This document shows, one piece after another, positions 1-6,561 of a DNA stretch of 8,145 nucleotides. Under the pieces are notes generated by a model. It saw nothing but the letters and a program-made list of their open reading frames with translations, was not told the origin of the DNA and did not search any database. The DNA is from Lactobacillus sp. Its GTDB lineage: Bacteria > Bacillota > Bacilli > Lactobacillales > Lactobacillaceae. Position 1 is the stretch's first letter, and the number at the start of each line of letters is the position of its first letter. A program made the position numbers and the translations under genes. The DNA is taken from assembly GCA_003482405.1 (NCBI GenBank), contig DMZB01000097.1:1-8145 (forward strand). Reading direction: 5' to 3'.

Positions 1-19
1 TTCATCACTTGTGCCTGAA

Positions 20-50
20 ACAAAAACAACACCGTCGCTTGCAAAGACGG
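20..50 (-). terminator. T-box attenuator terminator
   Basis: On the minus strand CCGTC (50-46) and GACGG (36-32) form a short GC-rich stem, extendable by a G-U pair, followed by the U-rich run GTTGTTTTTGTTT. The 5' arm overlaps the CTTTGC strand of the antiterminator (46-41), so the two structures exclude each other. Uncharged tRNA should favour read-through. Confidence 0.8.
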
Positions 51-243
51 CTGATAGCCGCGGTACCACTTTGCTTGCAACGATGTTGTCGTTAACCACT
101 CACTCATAACGCCGAGTCGCGTGTTTGTTTTAAAACAAGTGTTTATCAAATTTTATTCACGGGAGCACAAGAATGCTTACCTCACCCTTTTCACCAACCA
201 GAGTGTCGCTTAAAAGTAAGTTCGTGTCGCATATCCTTGACTG
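20..243 (-). promoter_or_regulatory. T-box riboswitch leader (probably alanine, upstream of alaS)
   Basis: This is a tRNA-sensing transcription antitermination leader. On the minus strand the T-box core AAGTGGTACCGCGG is read from 71 down to 58. An antiterminator can form from GCAAAG (74-69) with CTTTGC (46-41). It encloses a UGGUACC bulge and a CGGC/GCCG upper stem with a UAUCA loop, which is the textbook T-box shape. The bulge triplet and its next base, UGGU, would pair with a tRNA end of ACCA, so the tRNA has discriminator base A, as tRNA-Ala does. A Stem I can be drawn from CACG and CTTAC (226-223, 220-216) with GTAAG and CGTG (180-176, 161-158). The 3' side of its internal loop (175-162) holds one complete GCN codon, GCU at 166-164, as a candidate specifier. 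The regulated gene lies to the left, outside the window. alaS is inferred from the codon, the discriminator base and known gene order in lactobacilli, and is not seen. Confidence 0.85.
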
Positions 244-249
244 GCTTTT

Positions 250-277
250 AGTATAGCATTCACGTATTTCATGTCAA
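250..277 (-). promoter_or_regulatory. Sigma-A promoter of the T-box transcript
   Basis: A consensus -35 TTGACA (277-272) and an extended -10 TGCTATACT (TGn at 258-256, TATACT at 255-250) are separated by 16 bases. Transcription would start near 243, at the 5' edge of the T-box leader. It lies directly behind the helicase gene, and I see no intrinsic terminator between them, so helicase transcripts may also read into the leader. Confidence 0.85.
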
Positions 278-319
278 TTTGTTTTCTGAAAAAAATCATC
301 GAAATCCTAGCTGACAATT

Positions 320-1696
320 TTAGTGCGCACGATTTGCACGTTGCGAATCGCCCTGACGCCGGTTTTGCTTGCGTTGGTTTCTGGCCGCTTCACGCATTTC
401 AACACGTTTGTCTTGTTGCGCCTTACGTTTGATAGCTGTTTTAATTTGATGCTTGTAGCCTGGTTTAATTTTCTTTTTCTTTTTCTTAACCATGCCCACC
501 AGCGTCGGATCCAGCTTTTCATGTGTCGCAGTCCGTTGAAAACGCCGGTTACGATCATATGAATCCACCACTTCACCGTGCCGAACATCTTTTGGTGCAA
601 ACTTAACGCCTAACTTTTCAATTTCGGCAATTTCGTTTTCTTCACCTGGTTTGTATAGCGTAATGGCAATTCCCGGCAGTCCATTACGACCGGTCCGGCC
701 AACACGATGGATGAAGAAGTCCAAATCCTTTGGAATGTCGTCATTGATCACGTGTGATACACCTTTGATGTCAATTCCGCGGGCGGCAAGATCTGTCGCA
801 ACCACATACTGATACTCTAAGTTTTGAACCTGTTTCATCACACGTTTTCGTTCCCGGGCCTGAACATCCCCTGAAATCATGGCCACTTTCAGACCACGAC
901 CCTTCAGGTACGCTGTTAATTCTGCAGTTCGCTGTTTTGTATTACAGAATACCAGCATCAGATAAGGTTCGCCCATTGTCATTAATTCATAAATGAGTTC
1001 ATCTTTTTGCTTACCTTTTGTAGAAATCAGCCAGTTATCAATGGTGGGACTAATAATGGACGTTACAGGGATTTCCTCAATCACAGGATTGCTCAAGTAC
1101 TTACGTAAAAATGGTTGTAATTTTTGAGGAATCGTTGCTGAGAACACCATCATCTGTAAGTCCTTTGGCAGGGCACCAGCGATGCGATCAACATCCTTTA
1201 AAAAGCCCATGTCTAGGGTCATATCCGCTTCATCAACCACAAACTGGTGCGCGGTGTGTAAATCTAATTCATGTTCTTCCATGAAATCGCGTAAACGTCC
1301 TGGTGTGCCAATAACGATTTGTGGTTGATGTTTGTCTAATTGACGTTCTTGCCGGGAACGGTCAGTACCACCAACGTAATTTGCGATGCGAATTTGTTGG
1401 TCAAAGTGTCCAGCCAACTGTTTAGCATCCGCGTAAATTTGACTGGCCAGTTCGCGTGAAGGCGTCGCAATGATAGCTTGTACCTCATCAACGTCTAGCG
1501 CTAGTTGATTAAAAATCGGCAGCAAGAAGGCGTGCGTTTTACCACTACCCGTTTGCGATTGCCCAATTACCGAACGGCCGGCCATGATCACTGGGATCAA
1601 CTTTGCCTGTACCGGTGTCGGTTTTACAAAGTTGATCTCTGTTAATGCAGTCAGCAACTCGGGACGCAAGTTTAGTTCTTTAAATGTTTCCGTCAT
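320..1696 (-). CDS. cshB: DEAD-box ATP-dependent RNA helicase, CshB-like
   Basis: Cytoplasmic ATP-dependent RNA helicase of 458 residues. All core motifs are present in order: Q motif around residues 23-34 (PTPVQ), motif I SQTGSGKT (47-54), Ia TPSRELA (78-84), GG (109-110), Ib TPGR (131-134), II DEAD (155-158), III SAT (186-188), V ATDLAARGID (300-309) and VI HRVGRTGR (330-337). The stretch RSVIGQSQTGSGKTHAFLLP closely resembles my recollection of Bacillus subtilis CshB (YqfR), whose family acts in cold-adapted RNA remodelling and mRNA turnover. The C-terminal tail is strongly basic, with six lysines at 404-409 followed by many Arg/Lys residues, and is a likely RNA-binding extension. An upstream in-frame ATG at 1717 exists, but AAGGAGA (1707-1701) sits correctly only for the ATG at 1696. 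It lies 53 bases after nrnA. A TATACT at 1725-1720 could be a -10, but no good -35 accompanies it, so co-transcription with nrnA is more likely. Confidence 0.93.
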   Translation of the reverse strand: MTETFKELNLRPELLTALTEINFVKPTPVQAKLIPVIMAGRSVIGQSQTGSGKTHAFLLPIFNQLALDVDEVQAIIATPSRELASQIYADAKQLAGHFDQQIRIANYVGGTDRSRQERQLDKHQPQIVIGTPGRLRDFMEEHELDLHTAHQFVVDEADMTLDMGFLKDVDRIAGALPKDLQMMVFSATIPQKLQPFLRKYLSNPVIEEIPVTSIISPTIDNWLISTKGKQKDELIYELMTMGEPYLMLVFCNTKQRTAELTAYLKGRGLKVAMISGDVQARERKRVMKQVQNLEYQYVVATDLAARGIDIKGVSHVINDDIPKDLDFFIHRVGRTGRNGLPGIAITLYKPGEENEIAEIEKLGVKFAPKDVRHGEVVDSYDRNRRFQRTATHEKLDPTLVGMVKKKKKKIKPGYKHQIKTAIKRKAQQDKRVEMREAARNQRKQNRRQGDSQRANRAH

Positions 1697-1749
1697 CGTA
1701 TCTCCTTGTATTTCCATTAAGTATACTTTGGTCTATAAGGTGCACGTGC

Positions 1750-2691
1750 CTACTTTTCCGCCAAGGTCAAGGCTTCTAGTTTAGTGATCATGAGTTTTAC
1801 CTCATCAGCGTCCTTCGCTTTCGCGCCGCTCGCTAATGGGTGCCCGCCACCATTGTGCTCACGCGCTAATCCATTAATGACCGGACCCTTGGAACGCAAC
1901 CGTACGCGGTAACTGTGATCATCTTGTTCTTCAAAAATTGCCCAAGTTTTCACGACGTCAATTTTCCCAGGCATTGGCACCAAACTGGCGGTACCGGCAG
2001 CCCCCAAGTTAAACGATTTGATCGTCTCAGCGCTTAAAATAACGTGAGCGGCACCGGCGTCCGAAATGGTTAAGTGTTCATATAGGTATGCAGTTAAACG
2101 GGCAACTGGCAATGGCATTTCATCTTCCATTTGGTTGACAGCAACCGCATCAATGCCAGTAGCCATTAATTGTGCCGTAACCGTCATTGTATGAGGCCGC
2201 GTGTCGGAATATAAGAATCTGCCTGTATCGCCAACAATACCTGCATACAAAACTCGTGCGGCCGCTGCACTGACTGGCAATTCAAAACGATTGGCAAAAT
2301 CAACGACCATTTCAGAAGTGCTAGATGCTTCTTCCTCAACCCAACTTAAATCGCCAAAAGGATCATCATCGGGGTGATGATCAATTTTAATGACCTCTTG
2401 CCCCCGGCGCCAACGTTGATCATCGACCCGAGGTTCATTGGCGGTGTCCAAAACTAAAATCAATGCTGAATCAAATTGATCGTCCTTAACCTCATCCATC
2501 GTTGCCAACCAGGATAGACCTGGCACTTGTTTACCGACGACAAAAATCTTTTTTTCTGGAAAGGCCTGTCGTAAAATCATTGCCAAACCAGTCTGTGAAC
2601 CAACAGCATCCGGATCAGGACGCTGATGCCGGTGAATAATAATTGTCTGTTTGCGTTTGATATCATCAAATATTGCCTTTTGCACGTCCAT
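1750..2691 (-). CDS. nrnA: DHH-family nanoRNase / pAp phosphatase NrnA
   Basis: Predicted cytoplasmic phosphoesterase that degrades 2-5 nucleotide RNA fragments and removes the 3' phosphate of pAp, as known for Bacillus NrnA. Both domains can be read in the 313 residues. The DHH domain has HRHQRPDPDAVGS (20-32), LDT (81-83), DHH (104-106) and GDTGRF (154-159), which carry the metal-binding Asp and His residues. The C-terminal DHHA1 domain has the substrate-binding GGGH (281-284) within a glycine-rich loop. Length matches the family. The ATG at 2691 follows GGAGGT (2707-2702) at 10 bases. It lies 92 bases after dinB with a possible promoter of its own, and is followed by the RNA helicase gene. 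Pairing a nanoRNase with an RNA helicase suggests a shared part in RNA turnover, which is inference. No residues are missing from the catalytic motifs. Confidence 0.92.
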   Translation of the reverse strand: MDVQKAIFDDIKRKQTIIIHRHQRPDPDAVGSQTGLAMILRQAFPEKKIFVVGKQVPGLSWLATMDEVKDDQFDSALILVLDTANEPRVDDQRWRRGQEVIKIDHHPDDDPFGDLSWVEEEASSTSEMVVDFANRFELPVSAAAARVLYAGIVGDTGRFLYSDTRPHTMTVTAQLMATGIDAVAVNQMEDEMPLPVARLTAYLYEHLTISDAGAAHVILSAETIKSFNLGAAGTASLVPMPGKIDVVKTWAIFEEQDDHSYRVRLRSKGPVINGLAREHNGGGHPLASGAKAKDADEVKLMITKLEALTLAEK

Positions 2692-2725
2692 CTTTTATTG
2701 GACCTCCACTCGTCTCGTATCTGCA

Positions 2726-2754
2726 AGTATAGCGAAAAAAAAGGTTAAACACAA
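2726..2754 (-). promoter_or_regulatory. Possible promoter of nrnA (and cshB)
   Basis: The -10 hexamer TATACT (2731-2726) lies 17 bases from TTGTGT (2754-2749), a -35 that matches only in its first half. The spacer contains a run of eight T. Position fits a start of transcription roughly 30 bases before the nrnA ATG. It could add SOS-independent expression to read-through from dinB. Confidence 0.5.
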
Positions 2755-2783
2755 AGTCAGCATCATAATCAATTTGGAGATTG

Positions 2784-3923
2784 TTAAAACGCACGATCTG
2801 ACACCGGCGAAAATAAGGGTAGGCTTAAATTTTCAAACGTCAACGGATCCAAATTCGTCATGGTAATACCAAGAAGACGAATGCCTTTGCTCAAATCAGC
2901 TGTCGCATCAAAGATTTCACGGGCCGTTTCATACAAAATCGTCGCATCATTCTCAAAGTATTCATCTTGTGTTTGCCGTTTGGTTATCGTATTGAAATCC
3001 ACATCACGGACCTTTAATACAATCGTTTTGCCATGCCGTTGCTGCGTCGTTAAATGCGCAACAAGATCCGTAGCTAATAGTTGCAACTGAGTTTCAACAT
3101 CTGCTTCATTATCAAGCGGCACATCATACGTCTCTTCCCGTCCGATTGATTTTCGCGCCCGCTGCCATTCCACTGGTCGATCATCACTGCCGCGCACATG
3201 GCGGTAAAGACTATATCCCAGTTTGCCAAACTCTTGCATGAGATCCGGTTCCGACCATTGCAGTAAATCTGCGCCTGTCATAATGCCTAGATCATGCATC
3301 TTGGGCACCGTCTTTTTCCCAACGCCACGAAATTTTTCAATTGGTAGCGGAGACAAAAATGCCTCCGCATCTCCCGGCAGTACAACCGTCACCCCAACAG
3401 GCTTCGCAAAATCTGAAGCTAGTTTGGCTAAAAACTTGTTGTAAGAAATCCCTGTTGAGCATGTCAGATGGACAGTATCCCAGATTTCAGCCTGTAACTG
3501 ATGGGCAAGTGCAACGGCTGAGTCAATATGACGTTTATTTTGTGTGACATCTAGGTAGGCTTCATCGAATGCAATCGGTTCTATGTGATCCGTGTACGTG
3601 TGGAAGATTTCGTGAATTTTAGCCGAAACCGCTCTGTACTTAGTGAAATCAGGCGTTTTAAAAATTGCCTTAGGTGCCAGTTGTTGTGCCTCTTGCGCAC
3701 TCATTGCCGAGTGCACACCAAGTTTTCTTGCGACATAGTTAGCAGTGGTCACAACTCCATGACCACCAGTTTCTCGGGGATTTCGCGCGACAATTAATGC
3801 CTGGCTCCGATATTCTGGATGATCACGTTCCTCAATAGACGCATAAAAGGCATCCATATCCACATGCACAATCTTACGTTCAGCGTTGATGGTTAACGGG
3901 ATCGTTAACAAAGTGCTTGCCAC
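2784..3923 (-). CDS. dinB: DNA polymerase IV (Y-family translesion polymerase)
   Basis: Error-prone Y-family polymerase that bypasses damaged template bases. In the 379 residues the palm carries VDMDAFYA (21-28) with catalytic D22, and AFDEAYLD (118-125) with D120 and E121. Y27 takes the steric-gate position that excludes ribonucleotides. [18 protein letters not shown] (158-175) is the family signature. A helix-hairpin-helix lies around RGVGKKT (199-205) and the little-finger domain follows. The C-terminus has SLPLF (367-371), which resembles a sliding-clamp binding motif. The frame is open to an ATG at 3950, but that start lacks an SD. AGGGGGTG ends six bases before the GTG at 3923, so GTG is preferred. 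The gene begins a new transcription unit after a strong terminator, and a LexA-like box lies 67 bases upstream, so SOS induction is expected. Confidence 0.94.
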   Translation of the reverse strand: MASTLLTIPLTINAERKIVHVDMDAFYASIEERDHPEYRSQALIVARNPRETGGHGVVTTANYVARKLGVHSAMSAQEAQQLAPKAIFKTPDFTKYRAVSAKIHEIFHTYTDHIEPIAFDEAYLDVTQNKRHIDSAVALAHQLQAEIWDTVHLTCSTGISYNKFLAKLASDFAKPVGVTVVLPGDAEAFLSPLPIEKFRGVGKKTVPKMHDLGIMTGADLLQWSEPDLMQEFGKLGYSLYRHVRGSDDRPVEWQRARKSIGREETYDVPLDNEADVETQLQLLATDLVAHLTTQQRHGKTIVLKVRDVDFNTITKRQTQDEYFENDATILYETAREIFDATADLSKGIRLLGITMTNLDPLTFENLSLPLFSPVSDRAF

Positions 3924-3989
3924 ACAAATCACCCCCTCGAAGCTACTCATGGCTCTAATTTCTGCTCACATTCGTTATTCTTATTTTAC

Positions 3990-4003
3990 CAAACGTACGT
4001 TCG
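3990..4003. promoter_or_regulatory. LexA (DinR) operator upstream of dinB
   Basis: The 14-mer CAAACGTACGTTCG on the plus strand reads CGAACGTACGTTTG on the minus strand. It matches the Gram-positive LexA consensus CGAAC-N4-GTTCG at every defined position but one. A weak -10 candidate, TAAAAT (3988-3983), adjoins it, so bound LexA would cover the promoter. No clear -35 is visible. Confidence 0.75.
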
Positions 4004-4012
4004 TAACACCAC

Positions 4013-4048
4013 AAAAAAATCGAGCAATCACATAATGTGTTCGCTCGA
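4013..4048 (-). terminator. Intrinsic terminator after yajC
   Basis: On the minus strand TCGAGC and ACACA pair with TGTG and GCTCGA across a short loop (4048-4020), followed directly by seven T (4019-4013). This ends the mutL-ruvA-ruvB-yajC transcript and separates it from the dinB group. Confidence 0.92.
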
Positions 4049-4074
4049 AATAATTACCGATTCATTTCTAACAA

Positions 4075-4539
4075 TTATTCGCTGTCTTTGCCAGTGGCTT
4101 CGCTCGCAACACTGTCAGCTGATTCAGCAACACTGCTGGCTGCTTGTGTCGTTGCTGCACTTGCTTCACTAGGAGCCGCACTAACACTGCTGGTTGCTTG
4201 ATCAGTAACCTTTGCAGTACTTGTTGACTTTGGTGTTTCAACGTGGTGAATTGCCTGCAAGTCGAACACAAGGTAAATTCCATCCGCATCAATTGTGACT
4301 GTTTTGTTTGCTTTATCTAATGAATCCACGACGCCATGCATGCCACCGATAGTTACCACACGGTCGCCAACATGAAGGCCACTCATCATTTCTTTACGTT
4401 GATCTTGTTGTTTACGGTTCGGACGCATAATGAAAAAGTAAAAAATCGCGACAAACAATACGATTAAGAGCGCCGAGCTCCATAAATTGCTGCCCTGGGC
4501 GGCTGCCCCAACTAAAGTCCCTGATAATGCACTTACCAA
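4075..4539 (-). CDS. yajC: YajC family preprotein translocase accessory subunit
   Basis: Small membrane protein of the SecDF-YajC group, which in bacteria assists Sec protein export. Counting from the upstream ATG at 4557, one transmembrane helix spans about residues 26-43 and ends in the family motif FFIMRPNRKQQ. It is followed by a basic stretch and the cytoplasmic YajC core GDRVVTIGGMHGVV (64-77). The last 50 or so residues (from about 109) are almost only Ser, Ala, Thr, Glu and Asp, a low-complexity acidic tail that makes the protein longer than the roughly 110 residues usual for the family. Two starts are possible. The ATG at 4557 has no SD in front. The TTG at 4539 has GAGGTGG five bases before it and is preferred, giving 154 residues with the helix near the N-terminus. 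It lies 75 bases after ruvB and is the last gene before the terminator. Confidence 0.9.
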   Translation of the reverse strand: MVSALSGTLVGAAAQGSNLWSSALLIVLFVAIFYFFIMRPNRKQQDQRKEMMSGLHVGDRVVTIGGMHGVVDSLDKANKTVTIDADGIYLVFDLQAIHHVETPKSTSTAKVTDQATSSVSAAPSEASAATTQAASSVAESADSVASEATGKDSE

Positions 4540-4593
4540 TTTATCCACCTCATTCATTTATTCTGTAGAGTACTGTAACAGACTTTATGACAC

Positions 4594-4613
4594 TTGCCAA
4601 ACGAATCTGGCAA
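4594..4613 (-). other. Weak inverted repeat between ruvB and yajC
   Basis: TTGCCA (4594-4599) and TGGCAA (4608-4613) form a six-base stem with an eight-base loop just after the ruvB stop. No U-run follows, so it is not a convincing terminator. It may only mark the 3' end of ruvB in the shared mRNA. Confidence 0.35.
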
Positions 4614-4614
4614 A

Positions 4615-5622
4615 TTAGTCTCTTTTCGGTTCCGGTATTTTTAAATGTTCATACGCAGCAGCAGTCACCATCCTGCCCCGCGGTGTCCGTTTGATCATCC
4701 CGATTTGTAGTAAATAGGGTTCGTAAACCTCGGCGACTGTTTCAGATTCTTCACCAACATTGGCCGCCAAAGTGGTTAAGCCAACGGGTCCACCATTGTA
4801 GTACTTGATCATCGTCTGCAACAGTTTCAAATCCACTTCGTCCAAGCCTAAATCATCTACGCCCAGCACTGTCAAGGCATGGTTAACAATGTCAGCATCC
4901 ACGGCGTCCCGATTGCTGACTTCAGCAAAATCTCTGACACGCTTTAACAACCGATTCGCGATTCGTGGCGTTCCACGGGAGCGGCGTGCAATTTCGTGAG
5001 CACCCGCCTTCACAATTCGTGTGGCCAATATATCCGCAGAACGTAACGTTATTTCCTCGAGGTCGGCTGTAGAATAATAATTCATGTGTTCGACAATGCC
5101 AAAACGCTCTCGTAACGGTGCAGATAACAAACCAGCTCGAGTCGTTGCACCAATTAAAGTAAATGGTGGCAAAGGAAAATGGACGGGATGAGCAGTCGGT
5201 CCCTGACCAACGACAATATCCACAAAAAAGTCTTCCATTGCAGAATATAACATTTCTTCAACGATTTTGGGTAAGCGGTGAATTTCGTCAATAAATAAGA
5301 TGTCACCCGGCTGTAATTCATTTAACAAAGCAATGACGTCACCAGGCTTTTCAATCGCTGGTCCACTGGTCGTCTTAATGTTCACGTGCATTTCGTTGGC
5401 AATTACCATCGCTAGGGTTGTTTTCCCTAAACCCGGCGGTCCATACAGCAGAACGTGGTCTAACGACTCCTCACGCGCATTAGCTGCCTTAATGTACACT
5501 GTCAGCTGATGTTTGACCGTATCTTGTCCAATGTATTGAGCTAGCGTTGCTGGCCGTAAGGAACGCTCCAATGATTCTTCCTGGTCATCCGCTGGTTCAT
5601 TTGACATCAGCTCATCATCCAT
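4615..5622 (-). CDS. ruvB: Holliday junction branch migration DNA helicase RuvB
   Basis: AAA+ motor of the RuvAB complex. It forms hexameric rings that pull DNA through RuvA-bound Holliday junctions during recombinational repair. The 335 residues are a normal length. Visible elements are Walker [10 protein letters not shown] (61-69), Walker B IDEIH (111-115), sensor 1 in GATTR (158-162), the arginine-finger segment RERFG (171-175, R173) and sensor 2 in RGTPRIANR (216-224, R220). The C-terminal winged helix has [10 protein letters not shown] (273-282). The ATG at 5622 follows AGGAGG (5638-5633) at ten bases. The SD directly abuts the downstream end of a repeat array that fills the whole gap to ruvA. 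In my knowledge of many lactobacilli queA and tgt follow ruvB, but here yajC follows directly. Confidence 0.97.
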   Translation of the reverse strand: MDDELMSNEPADDQEESLERSLRPATLAQYIGQDTVKHQLTVYIKAANAREESLDHVLLYGPPGLGKTTLAMVIANEMHVNIKTTSGPAIEKPGDVIALLNELQPGDILFIDEIHRLPKIVEEMLYSAMEDFFVDIVVGQGPTAHPVHFPLPPFTLIGATTRAGLLSAPLRERFGIVEHMNYYSTADLEEITLRSADILATRIVKAGAHEIARRSRGTPRIANRLLKRVRDFAEVSNRDAVDADIVNHALTVLGVDDLGLDEVDLKLLQTMIKYYNGGPVGLTTLAANVGEESETVAEVYEPYLLQIGMIKRTPRGRMVTAAAYEHLKIPEPKRD

Positions 5623-5640
5623 AATGACTTCACCTCCTCG

Positions 5641-5934
5641 TTATTGCTCGGTCCTTCCCGAGCATGGGCATCACTCTTCTTAAACGTGCACCTGTCGCTC
5701 AAGGTCCTGTGCATAACCCAAAGCTGTCATCCTACAAGCAAACTGCGCTTGCACGCTGCCACCTTTACGTTATTGCTCGGTCCTTCCCGAGCTTCGGCAT
5801 CACTCTCTTAAACGTGCACCTGTCGCTCAAGGTCCTGTGCATAACCCAAAGCTGTCATCCTACAAGCAAACTGCGCTTGCACGCTGCCACCTTTACGTTA
5901 TTGCTCGGTCCTTCCCGAGCTTCGGCATCACTCT
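5641..5934 (-). repeat. Composite tandem repeat array 1 (H-S-H-S-H) between ruvA and ruvB
   Basis: Three 37-base H elements lie at 5641-5677, 5770-5806 and 5898-5934, separated by S elements at 5678-5769 and 5807-5897. The repeat period is 128-129 bases. The two S elements are identical apart from one extra base at the edge. H reads AGAGTGATGCC...GAGCAATAA on the minus strand and folds into GCTCGG/CCGAGC with a GAAGGA loop. The first H also differs by a short change (ATG for TTC) next to the stem. S contains an SD-like AAAGGTGG, a CAAGC/GCTTG stem, TTATGCACA (5716-5708 and 5844-5836) and GTGCAC. The array starts 10 bases after the ruvA stop and ends two bases before the ruvB SD. It is transcribed with the operon and I see no promoter or U-tract in it. 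I do not recognise the family. Confidence 0.9.
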
Positions 5935-5943
5935 TTAAATCAT

Positions 5944-5969
5944 ACTACGCTTGCGTCAACAAACGTAGT
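5944..5969 (-). other. Inverted repeat covering the ruvA stop codon
   Basis: ACTACG (5944-5949) and CGTAGT (5964-5969) form a six-base stem with a 14-base loop that can close further through TTG/CAA. It includes the last codons and the TAG of ruvA and lies just before the first hairpin of the repeat array. No U-run follows. It could mark an mRNA 3' end or processing site, or be chance. Confidence 0.35.
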
Positions 5970-6547
5970 GCTTGACTCAAATAAGCATCCGTTGTGGTCG
6001 TTTCATTATCATCAAGTTTTTTTGCGACCCGTTTGACGTCTGAACCACTATAGCCCAACGCAGTCAAAGCGGCCAACGCATCACGCAACGCAGCTGAGGT
6101 TGCATCCACTGGTGCCTCAACCTCAGCCTGTGTCGTCGCAATGCCGAGATCACTTAACTTACCCTGTAGATCCAGCACAATTTGTTGAGCAGTCTTTTTT
6201 CCAATACCTGGAAATTTGGTGAGGTACTTAACATCATTATTCGTAATGGCGTTAATCAAACCACCGTGATCTTCGTTAGCCAAGATAGCCAAAGCACTTT
6301 TCGGCCCGATTCCAGATACGTTTAACAATTTGAGAAATAACTGTTTTTCTTCGCCGTCAATAAAACCAAATAAATTAATTTCTGTGTCGCGAACAGCTTG
6401 ATAAACATAAATTTTAACGTGTTTGTGCGCATCCTCTTCAAACCGATAAGGATTAGCTGTCTGTAGCAAGTAGCCAACCCCATTCACGTCCAGTACAACA
6501 TACGCGGGCGTGACAACAGTTACGATCCCAATCAAGTATTCAAACAT
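5945..6547 (-). CDS. ruvA: Holliday junction branch migration complex subunit RuvA
   Basis: RuvA tetramers bind the four-way junction and load RuvB. The 200 residues match the family length. The N-terminal OB fold (1 to about 62) starts MFEYLIGIV and contains NGVGYLL (22-28). Two helix-hairpin-helix motifs that grip the DNA backbone are seen at VSGIGPKSA (77-85) and FPGIGKKTA (112-120). A Thr/Ala-rich linker (about 135-150) leads to the C-terminal domain III that contacts RuvB ([15 protein letters not shown], 153-167). The ATG at 6547 follows AGGAG (6559-6555) at seven bases. The gene is flanked on both sides by copies of the same repeat array instead of the short gaps expected inside such an operon. 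No LexA box is visible upstream, although ruvAB is SOS-controlled in Bacillus, so control here would come from promoters further upstream. Confidence 0.96.
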   Translation of the reverse strand: MFEYLIGIVTVVTPAYVVLDVNGVGYLLQTANPYRFEEDAHKHVKIYVYQAVRDTEINLFGFIDGEEKQLFLKLLNVSGIGPKSALAILANEDHGGLINAITNNDVKYLTKFPGIGKKTAQQIVLDLQGKLSDLGIATTQAEVEAPVDATSAALRDALAALTALGYSGSDVKRVAKKLDDNETTTTDAYLSQALRLLTQA

Positions 6548-6561
6548 CTATCTTCTCCTTA

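Noticed and set aside
1..5. ATG on the minus strand at the left edge as the alaS start
   Set aside because: Only five bases remain in the window and the preceding AGGCAC is a poor SD, so a gene call is not supported.
278..319. Intrinsic terminator after the helicase gene
   Set aside because: A run of seven T follows on the minus strand, but no stable stem precedes it.
5641..5934. CRISPR array (37-base repeats at regular spacing)
   Set aside because: The intervals are 87-92 bases and are themselves copies of one another, each array has only three repeats, they sit inside an operon, and no cas gene is present.
5664..5975. Plus-strand ORF of 103 codons, with related ORFs at 6647-6856 and 6669-6911
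   Set aside because: They run through the repeat units and into the 3' ends of ruvA or mutL on the opposite strand. The shared peptide comes from the shared repeats, and neither a convincing SD nor a known family is seen.
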